Part shown: in pieces, positions 1 to 7,123 of the stretch
Layout: each line of letters starts with the position of its first letter
Numbering within the stretch: the first letter of the stretch is position 1
From: CAZBBC01 sp964489835
GTDB lineage: Bacteria > Calditrichota > Calditrichia > JAJRVZ01
Assembly (NCBI GenBank): GCA_964489835.1
Contig: CAZBBC010000052.1
Coordinates: 1-26,887, forward strand
DNA: 26,887 nt
Reading direction: 5' to 3'
Translations under genes and position numbers: made by a program
Notes under the pieces: model-generated
The model's database searches: none
What the model was told of the DNA's origin: nothing
What the model saw: the letters and a program-made list of their open reading frames with translations, nothing else

Positions 1-49
1 TTCTTTTGTATCAAGTCGAAGATCCGGCTCTGACGGGACAAAAGAACAA
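1..49 (+). repeat. Dispersed palindromic repeat, copy 1 (left arm of a 49-bp perfect inverted repeat)
   Basis: These 49 bases recur as an exact reverse complement at 3944-3992. The unit has its own short terminal inverted repeat (TTCTTTTGT at one end, ACAAAAGAA at the other) around a GATCCGGC-containing core, so each copy can fold on itself. A diverged third copy lies at 10827-10888. This copy starts at the first base of the window, so its true left edge is unknown. The stretch up to the first gene (50-275) holds a GCCCGGCCTGCCCGGC direct duplication and AT-rich sequence, and no gene that I can support. Confidence 0.85.
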
Positions 50-275
50 ATAAAATTACTTTGCGCCGTTGCGGTTAAGTAATCCGTGTTAGTCAATGCC
101 TGCTTGCCCGGCCTGCCCGGCGCAGACGTGGCTATGACGGGATCCGGCTTCGGCGGAAAATCTGTGGACTATTTTTTTCTTTGTTTACAGCCAACGGATA
201 CGCTATAAATAGTCAAGATAAATACTAATATGTCATTTTAGAGGAGCTATTCCAATTAACCAAAACAAATGCGTT

Positions 276-1307
276 ATGCATCGTTTTATATCCGGTAATA
301 TATCATGGATTTTATTTGTTATTTTTTTATGGTTTCACCCCGGCTGTTGGGAAAGACAGGATCACGAAATAACAGCGCCCACCATTGCCAATTACCACCT
401 TGCGGGTAATGTGAAGGATATTGATTTTATGGAACCACTTGACTCCATCGCGGTGCACATTCGTGCCATTCAATTGGCAGAAGCACCCGCTTTTATTCCC
501 AAAAAAACGATAACGGATCAAAACGGAAATTTTGCATTTGATACGATATACGTCGGTACATATGAATTACTTTTTTATCGAAATAACTATCCGGTCCTCA
601 GCACCTCCTATTTCCAGAATTATGCAGATACCTCTCTTTATTTTTATTGTCCGGATGTTTATTATATTACCGCCAGCCAGACCCTCGAAGCTTATTCTGA
701 ATTTAAAAATTACAGACCGGCAAAATTTTCATTTCATCCAGCCAATATGTTTCTGATATCCTTAACCGGTTGGGGCATTCATCGCTTTAAATGGGAAAGT
801 AGTCTGAAGCAATGGATACATCTCAGATCTTACTGGAATCTTCTTGTTGATTATAGCCTTGAGAATACGAATATTGCTTTCGGAAAGGATGCCACCTATT
901 TCTACCTGGTCCAAAAGCCGGACAATTTGCACAAGATAAAAGTTCACGTTGATTATCTGGAGACTGAACAGACAATACGATTAACGCACGATGCCTGGGA
1001 TGTATATTGCTCCAATGACAGTCTTTATATTCCCTCACAGAATCAGGTTTATATTTATGACGAAACAACCTTATCTCTTCAGCGGGTGATACCGATTTCC
1101 AATCAGGATATAAATATTTCTTGCTTTTATCGCGATAATATCTATTTTTGGGCAGCGGATAAAATTAGCGGGCGTCTATATCAATGCGATAAGAATATGA
1201 ATATTCTCCGAACCTATGCTACATTTACAAAAAATGGAAAATTTGTTATCAAGGAGATGTCCATAGATTTTGAAAAAAAGGTGTGGTTTCAAGGAAATAT
1301 TGAGTGA
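276..1307 (+). CDS. Putative secreted or lipid-anchored surface protein with N-terminal Ig-like fold, upstream of a TonB-dependent receptor
   Basis: Function not recognised. The 343-aa product starts with a hydrophobic segment (residues about 9-20, ILFVIFLW) followed by HPGC at residues 21-24. Cys24 could be a lipidation site, although the residues before it do not match a canonical lipobox. Residues about 40-110 (YHLAGNV... TDQNGNFAFDTI...GTYELLFY) look like a carboxypeptidase-regulatory-like beta sandwich. The rest is rich in Trp, Tyr and short beta strands (FKWESSLKQW, LYIPSQNQVYIYD, IYFWAADK) and may be a small beta-propeller. The ATG at 276 has no close Shine-Dalgarno; GAGGAG at 241-246 is too far away to assign. 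The TonB-dependent receptor begins 49 nt downstream on the same strand, so co-transcription is likely. By position it could be a surface lipoprotein partner of that receptor, but it has no SusD-like features that I can see. Confidence 0.75.
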   Translation: MHRFISGNISWILFVIFLWFHPGCWERQDHEITAPTIANYHLAGNVKDIDFMEPLDSIAVHIRAIQLAEAPAFIPKKTITDQNGNFAFDTIYVGTYELLFYRNNYPVLSTSYFQNYADTSLYFYCPDVYYITASQTLEAYSEFKNYRPAKFSFHPANMFLISLTGWGIHRFKWESSLKQWIHLRSYWNLLVDYSLENTNIAFGKDATYFYLVQKPDNLHKIKVHVDYLETEQTIRLTHDAWDVYCSNDSLYIPSQNQVYIYDETTLSLQRVIPISNQDINISCFYRDNIYFWAADKISGRLYQCDKNMNILRTYATFTKNGKFVIKEMSIDFEKKVWFQGNIE

Positions 1308-1356
1308 TACGCGCATCAGCCAGGTAAAAACATGATATAAAAATAGGGAAATCCTG

Positions 1357-3894
1357 ATGTATTACCATTCACAACTCATTTATGATACCCAATTAAAATC
1401 AATCTATATTTTTACTCTGATTTTATTCTGCATCGTCCCCGCCCAGGCCGATATCTTTGGTACACTTGCCGGTCAGGTAACCGATAAAACAAGCGGCGAA
1501 CCACTGGTGGGTGTAAATATTGTTATTGAAAATGCAAAAATGGGTGCGGCAACCGATGACGACGGATTTTTTCTCATCAGTCATATCCCGCCCGGAAAAT
1601 ATGAGATTTCTGCCACTATGATCGGCTATAAAACGGAATTGAAAAATAATGTCACCGTTCTGGTAGATCTGCGTACGACCTTAGTTTTTCAACTGGAAGC
1701 GGTCACCCTGGAGTTGGGTGAAAAAATCGTGGTTACCGCCGAAGCACCGCTGATACAAAAAGATGTTACCGCTACTACTCACTTCATCACGCGTGAAGAA
1801 TTTGAAGCCCTGCCGGTTAAAAATTTCAAACAGATCGTAGATATTCAGCCGGGAGTGGCGGCCGGACACGTACGTGGTGGACGCAAAACCGAAGTTTTGT
1901 ATCTGGTAGACGGATTGCCTATTAAAGAAGCCATTGAAGGTGAGATTGGTTCTGATTTACCGAACAGTGCTGTCGTGGACATGACCATACAAACCGGCGG
2001 ATTCAACGCGGAATATGGCAATGCCATGTCTGGCGTCGTAAACATTATTACCCGTGAAGGCGCAGAAAACTTTTTTTCACGAGTTGAGTTCTCGTCCATC
2101 GATCTGCATGGCGAGCCACAACCATTTACACCAAACACCCTCTATGATTACGAAGCGGATTTATCATTTGGGGGACCTCTGTTTTCCAAATTAAAATACT
2201 TTTTTTCAGCAAATTATCTGGCCCCAAATTCAAGATGGAAAAAAGAAGAATTTGGTGTTCGGCGTCTTATTTATACCGACAGCGAGAGTAGAAATATAAA
2301 TCTGGTCGGTAAACTCAGCTACCAATTATTTAATAATACAAAACTTACGGTACAAGGCTTGTTGTCACTTTGGGATTGGACGCAATATGATCACCAATGG
2401 AAATTGAATCTTGAAGGAATCACCCCTCAGAGTAAAAAAAGTTATCGCTTAAATTTATCTCTAACCCATACATTTTCTAACAGCAGCTATCTGAATTTTT
2501 ATCTTAGCCAGTATAATGTACTTAAATCTGTATCTGGTAAATCGTCAGAAGATCAGGATGCTATTGTTCATGAAGAAGATGAATTTGGTAACGAGAACTT
2601 ATTTGGTTATGTAGTAAGTGGGGATTACCCCTGGTGGCTTGACCATCAGGAAATACATAACTTAGCTAAGTTAGATTTTGTCAACCAGATTAATTTTCAA
2701 AATCAGATCAAGATTGGTGGTGAAATAATTTTTTACGATCTTTATAAAAAGAATGTTCTCCGGCGGGAATTAGATAGCTATGATCCCAAATTCCCGCGCT
2801 ATATCAGTTACGATACAGAATATGAGTATAAACCGAATCAGGGTTCTTTCTATATTCAGGATAAAATGGAATACGAGGGGTTTGTGGCCAATGCGGGCAT
2901 CAGATATGATTTTTTCAATCCCCGTTCACGCCGGCCGGAGATCGAACCACGTGTGGCCGATCTGGATACGGCCTGGATCATATCTAATCAATCAACCGTA
3001 GAGGCCAGGATCAAACACCAATTCAGTCCCCGATTGGGTTTCTCATTTCCCATTTCCACGACCAGCGAATTACGATTTAACTACGGATATTTTTTCCAAA
3101 TGCCGCAGTTTGATTATTTATACACCAATGCCAATATCAATGTCGCCTATGGATTTTCACCCCTGGGCGATCCGGATCTCAAACCGGCCAGAACCGTTGC
3201 CTACGAAATTGGCTATCGTGCCACCTTTGATAATCAATACTTATTAGATGTGACCTTTTTCAATAAAAGTGTATCAAATCTTATCGATTCAAATACTTTC
3301 CTTAACTCCGATCCTACTGCAGGCGGACAATTTTCCTATGGATTAACCCGTTTTGTAAACTCAGCGGCAGTAAATGTCAATGGTATTGAAATATTCATTA
3401 AAAGGCGATTTGAGCATTGGATCGGAGGTAAGATAAGCTATACGTATTTAAAAGCACTGGGAACAGGGAGTAGTGAGATCGAGAAAATAGACTGGATAGA
3501 CGATAATTATAAAGTGCCGAATGATCAATACCCCTTAAGTTGGGACCAGAGACATACCCTGGTGGCCAATTTAAATCTAAAATGGTGGGATAGTTGGCAT
3601 GCCAATCTCCTGTACCGCTGGAATAGCGGTTTGCCCTATACCCAATTTAAGGGTTTCGCCACACGTCCCAACAACGCCCGGTTAGGACCCACGGCTTATT
3701 TCGATATACGATTGGAAAAGAAATTTAACTGGCAGGCGGTGCAATTAAATATATTTACTGAAATATATAATATCTTTAATACTACCAATATCTTATGGGT
3801 GGACAGTAATGGTAAAATCGGGGGCCGGCTTAATGATATCAGCGCCCTTGACCTGGGAAGACGGTTTCAGGTTGGTATTATCCTGAGTATTTGA
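1357..3894 (+). CDS. TonB-dependent outer-membrane receptor with carboxypeptidase-regulatory-like N-terminal domain
   Basis: An 845-aa outer-membrane transporter that would import an unknown ligand using TonB/ExbBD energy. A signal peptide (residues 1-31, ending VPAQA-D) is followed by a carboxypeptidase-regulatory-like domain at about 35-113 (GQVTDKTSGEPLVGVNIVIE, then TDDDGFF and PPGKYEI). The plug domain lies at about 122-235 (IVVTAEAPLIQKD, GVAAGHVRGGR, YLVDGLPI, TGGFNAEYGNAMSGVVNI), and the rest is a beta-barrel with alternating strands that ends in a hydrophobic strand, RRFQVGIILSI. The ATG at 1357 has a modest ribosome site, AGGG, about 8 nt upstream. It follows the 276-1307 gene by 49 nt. 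The plug is clearly paralogous to that of the receptor at 22180-25158, but this protein lacks that receptor's Asp/Asn-rich insertions. No SusD-like neighbour is present, so I do not call it SusC. Confidence 0.92.
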   Translation: MYYHSQLIYDTQLKSIYIFTLILFCIVPAQADIFGTLAGQVTDKTSGEPLVGVNIVIENAKMGAATDDDGFFLISHIPPGKYEISATMIGYKTELKNNVTVLVDLRTTLVFQLEAVTLELGEKIVVTAEAPLIQKDVTATTHFITREEFEALPVKNFKQIVDIQPGVAAGHVRGGRKTEVLYLVDGLPIKEAIEGEIGSDLPNSAVVDMTIQTGGFNAEYGNAMSGVVNIITREGAENFFSRVEFSSIDLHGEPQPFTPNTLYDYEADLSFGGPLFSKLKYFFSANYLAPNSRWKKEEFGVRRLIYTDSESRNINLVGKLSYQLFNNTKLTVQGLLSLWDWTQYDHQWKLNLEGITPQSKKSYRLNLSLTHTFSNSSYLNFYLSQYNVLKSVSGKSSEDQDAIVHEEDEFGNENLFGYVVSGDYPWWLDHQEIHNLAKLDFVNQINFQNQIKIGGEIIFYDLYKKNVLRRELDSYDPKFPRYISYDTEYEYKPNQGSFYIQDKMEYEGFVANAGIRYDFFNPRSRRPEIEPRVADLDTAWIISNQSTVEARIKHQFSPRLGFSFPISTTSELRFNYGYFFQMPQFDYLYTNANINVAYGFSPLGDPDLKPARTVAYEIGYRATFDNQYLLDVTFFNKSVSNLIDSNTFLNSDPTAGGQFSYGLTRFVNSAAVNVNGIEIFIKRRFEHWIGGKISYTYLKALGTGSSEIEKIDWIDDNYKVPNDQYPLSWDQRHTLVANLNLKWWDSWHANLLYRWNSGLPYTQFKGFATRPNNARLGPTAYFDIRLEKKFNWQAVQLNIFTEIYNIFNTTNILWVDSNGKIGGRLNDISALDLGRRFQVGIILSI

Positions 3895-3943
3895 ATGATA
3901 ATACATTAAATCCCAAGTCCTAACAGGTAAGATATATTTCTCA

Positions 3944-3992
3944 TTGTTCTTTTGTCCCGTCAGAGCCGGATCTTCGACTTGATACAAAAGAA
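3944..3992 (-). repeat. Dispersed palindromic repeat, copy 2 (right arm of a 49-bp perfect inverted repeat)
   Basis: Exact reverse complement of bases 1-49 (49 of 49 by reading). It begins 50 nt after the stop codon of the TonB-dependent receptor. Together with copy 1 it brackets the only two plus-strand genes in the left two-thirds of the window. A short spurious reading frame on the minus strand overlaps it and is not a gene. Confidence 0.9.
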
Positions 3993-4249
3993 CCAAAAAA
4001 TCAAGGCTGTAAAATAAATGGGAGAAATTCTGCCGCTCGCTTCACTGAAATTTTTAAACTCGCTGCGCTCAAACAGTAAAAATTTCTTTTCGTTCCGCTT
4101 CGCGGGGAATTTCTAACAAATTATTTTAAGGCCGTCTTTTTTTACCTCTCAGGAGGAGATTTGAGATTTCATTTGTCATTTGGAATTGGAAATTGAGAAT
4201 TTGGATTTTATTTTATACGGCCTCCTGTTTCCGGTTTCCGGTCTCCGGT
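3993..4249. other. Composite dispersed repeat between convergent genes
   Basis: No gene. It continues directly from the 49-bp repeat. Bases 4084-4151 (centred on TTTCTAACAAATTATTTTAA, ending TTTACCTCTCA) recur in reverse orientation at 10471-10538 with only a few differences. After this come AT-rich phrases of the type ATTTGGAATTGGAAATTG, shared with 10380-10410, and a degenerate TTTCCGG tandem at about 4227-4250 that runs up to the stop codon of the M1 peptidase. The two convergent genes end on either side. I see no clean intrinsic terminator for either one. Confidence 0.7.
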
Positions 4250-6265
4250 TCATTTAAGCAAAAGACATTTTTTAACAGTAACGAAATGCCCGGCTTTGAT
4301 CTGATAATAATAGACTCCGCTACTTATATTTCCTGCATCCCAGACGACCTTGTGCTCTCCCGCGAGCACCTCTTCTGATAAAAGATGCGCCACGTGTTTA
4401 CCTTGAATATTATAAATGTCTAAAGAGACATTTTCCGTTGCTGGTAAGGTGAATTTAATCGTCGTCGTCGCATTAAAAGGATTGGGATAGTTTTGTTCCA
4501 GCTGGTAAATTAGCGGAAGTAAATTGTCTTCATCGGTTATATTTGTAATCCGCTCATTCTGCTGCAGCACCCAATTATCCGGATCCAAAACGACAGATCC
4601 CGGTTTTTTATCGGTTCTGAATTGATAGGATTGAACACGTTGATCGTTCCACACGCGCACGGTATCTCTGACAGGTCCGGGAATTGTCATTATCATGATA
4701 TCCAGTGGCATCGTAAAAACTTCTTCTGCCTGATAGCTTTTTTGTGTTTGCCTGATCGTGAGATCAATAACATATTGATCTCCCTCTTCCTGATACGTCC
4801 AGCCATATTGATAGGTAGGATATCCCATCCCATAGATCCATTGCTGAAAAAACCAGCCAAGACTTTCTCCATAATATTGCTCCATCACGCCCTGAAAATC
4901 CTCCGTTGTCGCCGCCCGATAATTAAACCGGAGATCATTCAGATAGCTCTTGGTGGCAGAAAAAAATAGTGTGTCCCCCATCACATGACGTAACATGTGT
5001 AAAACCCAGGCTCCTTTATCATATACAATGAGATCAAATACATTTTCATTTAAAGGATCTTCAACATAGATGGTCGAGCCCTGGCGAAAATAAGTGATAT
5101 CATTCATATAGGCATGATAGTTGTGCTCTCCATATAATTTCTCGGCATAAATCGCCTCTAAATATGTTGCCCAACCCTCATTTAGCCAGATATGGTGAAA
5201 ATCAGCGCAGGTCACCAGATCTCCGAACCATTGATGGGCCAGTTCATGGGCAACCACCCAGAAATTCATTGATCCCATGCTGGTTACGGTTTGATGTTCC
5301 ATGGCACCGCCCCATCCGAAATTTGCCATCCCATATTTCTCCTCAAAAAAAGGATATTGCACAAAACGATCAGAATAAGTGGCGATCATATCGACGGTAC
5401 TCCCATAATTCTCCAGTGCGGACGCCATTCTTTCCGGATAAACATAATAGATTACCGGCATCGAATCATTTTCCGCGGTGATATACCACTCGGAATAGAT
5501 TTCATAATTCGATATCGCCAGGGATACCAGGTACGTTGCAATGGGGTATTGCTCATGCCAATGAAAGGTGCGCGTATTATCGTCATGGGCGACTGTTTCA
5601 ACCAGCGTTCCGTTGGAAACGGCATACAATTCGTGACCATTATAGGTGTCTTCGGGAATGGTAATAATAATATCCATGGATTCTGGTTTATCACCGGGAT
5701 CATCTTTACAAGGCCACCAGCTGCGCGCACCAAAGGGTTCGCTGAGCGTAAAGATGACCGGACTATAGGTACCATCATAAATAGAGCCATGGGTGGCAAA
5801 CCAAAAACCGGCATAGAATCCACTGGTTCGGGGAATACCCTGATATTCAATAACCACTGCAATCGTATCTCCCGTATTGAACATTTGATTCAGTTCAAGG
5901 GATAAAATATAGTCCGTTCGTTCATAAGAAGCCGCGTCGCCGGAAATTCCTACAATAGTAAGATAACTATCAAAATCTAAATCAATATGATTCAAGCCAT
6001 CAGACTGACTGATGAATTTTTCGGTGGCTTTGCCGTTAAATGAATTAGGTTCAATGCCAATGTCAAACTCTAATTTATAATAAACAGCATCAAAGGGTTG
6101 TACCGATCCTGGTTGCTGTGCCTGTCGATACAGCTGTTGCCGGTGATTCATCTCTGCTTTATATAATTGTTCGCGAGCTTCAATATCAGATTTTTTTAAA
6201 AAAGTTTGAGCCTGGACAGTAACGATCATCGTACTGAAAAGAATAAATAACAACCAACGGATCAT
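4250..6265 (-). CDS. Secreted M1-family (gluzincin) metallopeptidase with C-terminal T9SS sorting domain
   Basis: A 671-aa secreted zinc aminopeptidase-type enzyme, expected to trim N-terminal residues from peptides at the cell surface. Numbered from the ATG, it has a signal peptide (IRWLLFILFSTMIVTVQAQ), an N-terminal saddle-like beta domain, the exopeptidase motif GGAMEH at about 319-324, the zinc site HELAHQWFGD at about 340-349 with the third ligand in NEGWATYLE at about 362-370, and a Tyr in YDKGAW near 415 matching the catalytic Tyr region of M1 enzymes. All catalytic residues are present. The last ~80 residues (LEQNYPNPFN...KVVWDAGN...GVYYYQIKAGHF...KKCLLLK) are a type A T9SS sorting domain. 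The ATG at 6265 is chosen because GGAGGA lies at 6271-6276, five bases upstream; the frame also runs to a TTG at 6289. M1 members of this short type lack the full C-terminal helical domain of PepN, and here the sorting domain takes its place. Confidence 0.95.
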   Translation of the reverse strand: MIRWLLFILFSTMIVTVQAQTFLKKSDIEAREQLYKAEMNHRQQLYRQAQQPGSVQPFDAVYYKLEFDIGIEPNSFNGKATEKFISQSDGLNHIDLDFDSYLTIVGISGDAASYERTDYILSLELNQMFNTGDTIAVVIEYQGIPRTSGFYAGFWFATHGSIYDGTYSPVIFTLSEPFGARSWWPCKDDPGDKPESMDIIITIPEDTYNGHELYAVSNGTLVETVAHDDNTRTFHWHEQYPIATYLVSLAISNYEIYSEWYITAENDSMPVIYYVYPERMASALENYGSTVDMIATYSDRFVQYPFFEEKYGMANFGWGGAMEHQTVTSMGSMNFWVVAHELAHQWFGDLVTCADFHHIWLNEGWATYLEAIYAEKLYGEHNYHAYMNDITYFRQGSTIYVEDPLNENVFDLIVYDKGAWVLHMLRHVMGDTLFFSATKSYLNDLRFNYRAATTEDFQGVMEQYYGESLGWFFQQWIYGMGYPTYQYGWTYQEEGDQYVIDLTIRQTQKSYQAEEVFTMPLDIMIMTIPGPVRDTVRVWNDQRVQSYQFRTDKKPGSVVLDPDNWVLQQNERITNITDEDNLLPLIYQLEQNYPNPFNATTTIKFTLPATENVSLDIYNIQGKHVAHLLSEEVLAGEHKVVWDAGNISSGVYYYQIKAGHFVTVKKCLLLK

Positions 6266-6270
6266 GAATT

Positions 6271-6276
6271 TCCTCC
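6271..6276 (-). promoter_or_regulatory. Shine-Dalgarno of the M1 peptidase gene
   Basis: GGAGGA read on the minus strand, 5 nt before the ATG at 6265. It lies inside the alternative TTG-started reading and so argues for the internal ATG as the true start, which also puts the signal peptide at the very N-terminus. Confidence 0.75.
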
Positions 6277-6400
6277 ATCTTTGTAACAATTAGTGAAATA
6301 TTTATCAATTTTGGCCATTGAATGTGACTAAAATTATTTTTTATATTATAATTTTAACGTATTTCCCAAAAAAATACAAGGTTACCTGTCAAACGGATAT

Positions 6401-6534
6401 ATTTTTGTCCACGAATTACACGAATTGATGCACAGATTTCACGATTTTTTTCTATTTCTTTATCATGTTTTTATTATCTTTTAAAATATTATAAATATAA
6501 TTCGTGCTAATTCGTGTAATCCGTGGATAAAAAT
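6401..6534. repeat. Element with 26-bp imperfect terminal inverted repeats
   Basis: The left arm at 6401-6426 reads ATTTTTGTCCACGAATTACA then CGAATT. The reverse complement of 6509-6534 is the same except for two substitutions. The arms flank about 80 nt of AT-rich sequence, giving a 134-bp hairpin-forming unit. No reading frame lies inside. It resembles a non-autonomous palindromic element, but no target-site duplication is obvious. Confidence 0.7.
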
Positions 6535-6745
6535 CTATACTTCTTTGTAAGATGAATTATTCAGGTTATTTACCATTACCAGAATATTTTAAGAACTTGG
6601 TATTTGGATAGTATTATAGTATTAAAAATTGATCGCAATGGATGTAACTTGTCTTGCATCATAGGCTAATTAAATCGATTATAAATGTAATCATCAGACT
6701 ATCTACAGCAGAATGGTGATAGAAGACAAACGGATAATTCATATC

Positions 6746-6811
6746 ACCCCTACCGGGGTTCTATTTTTTTTACGGAATATTTAAGCTATAAATATTTCAC
6801 CGCTACGCGGT
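6746..6811. repeat. Pair of small hairpins with CTAC core
   Basis: ACCCC-TACC-GGGGT (6746-6759) and ACCGC-TAC-GCGGT (6799-6811) lie 53 bp apart in AT-rich sequence. The stems differ in sequence while the centre CTAC is kept. Two hairpins of the same design with a 50-bp period occur in reverse orientation at 26788-26852. Confidence 0.65.
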
Positions 6812-7047
6812 TTTTTGATGTCTTATTTCCCACAAATTTCATGGACTGTGATATATTTATAGTATTATTGGACTATACAATGCTAAAGATTTATAAGGGC
6901 GATAGGTTGATACAACTGCGGAGATTAAAATCTTCCAAAATCAAACGGCGTGATAGATGATAATCATTTTCTACTGCGCTGTAATTTCTGTGGAATGTAT
7001 TAAATTGAGATCGTTACTGTGGGAAAATTTTATAGTGAGACGTAGCA

Positions 7048-7079
7048 TCGTAGAGACGTAGCATGCTACGTCTCTACGA
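7048..7079. repeat. 32-bp perfect palindrome
   Basis: Every base of 7048-7079 is matched by its reverse complement, with core GACGTAGCATGCTACGTC and outer arms TCGTAGA/TCTACGA. The half unit GAGACGTAGCAT is also repeated directly just upstream at 7037-7048. The outer arms AGAGACGT/ACGTCTCT recur around a different core at 14121-14145. It lies 45 nt past the stop codon of the matrixin gene on that gene's strand. With no T-run following on that strand, it is not a standard intrinsic terminator. Confidence 0.85.
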
Positions 7080-7123
7080 GTACCTACAATCAATCATTTT
7101 TTTTATGTATCTGATGTGGCAAA

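Larger units (their letters stand above)
6290..7123. other. 834-nt repeat-rich intergenic region
   Basis: I find no convincing gene here. The region sits between two same-strand peptidase genes and contains three distinct repeat types, each listed separately: a 26-bp inverted repeat pair at 6401-6534, a pair of small CTAC-loop hairpins at 6746-6811 and a 32-bp perfect palindrome at 7048-7079. The remainder is AT-rich. The promoter of the M1 peptidase should lie in the part nearest 6300-6400, but no box could be assigned with confidence. Confidence 0.7.

Noticed and set aside
1357..3894. SusC of a polysaccharide utilisation locus
   Set aside because: The N-terminal domain is similar, but there is no SusD-like neighbour and no glycoside hydrolase in the window.
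3793..3996. 67-codon minus-strand frame overlapping the receptor 3' end
   Set aside because: It overlaps the receptor coding end and the 49-bp repeat; its product only translates the repeat.
5291..5905. 204-codon plus-strand frame opposite the M1 peptidase
   Set aside because: Antisense shadow: the minus-strand frame has intact M1 motifs, while this product is low in family-like features.
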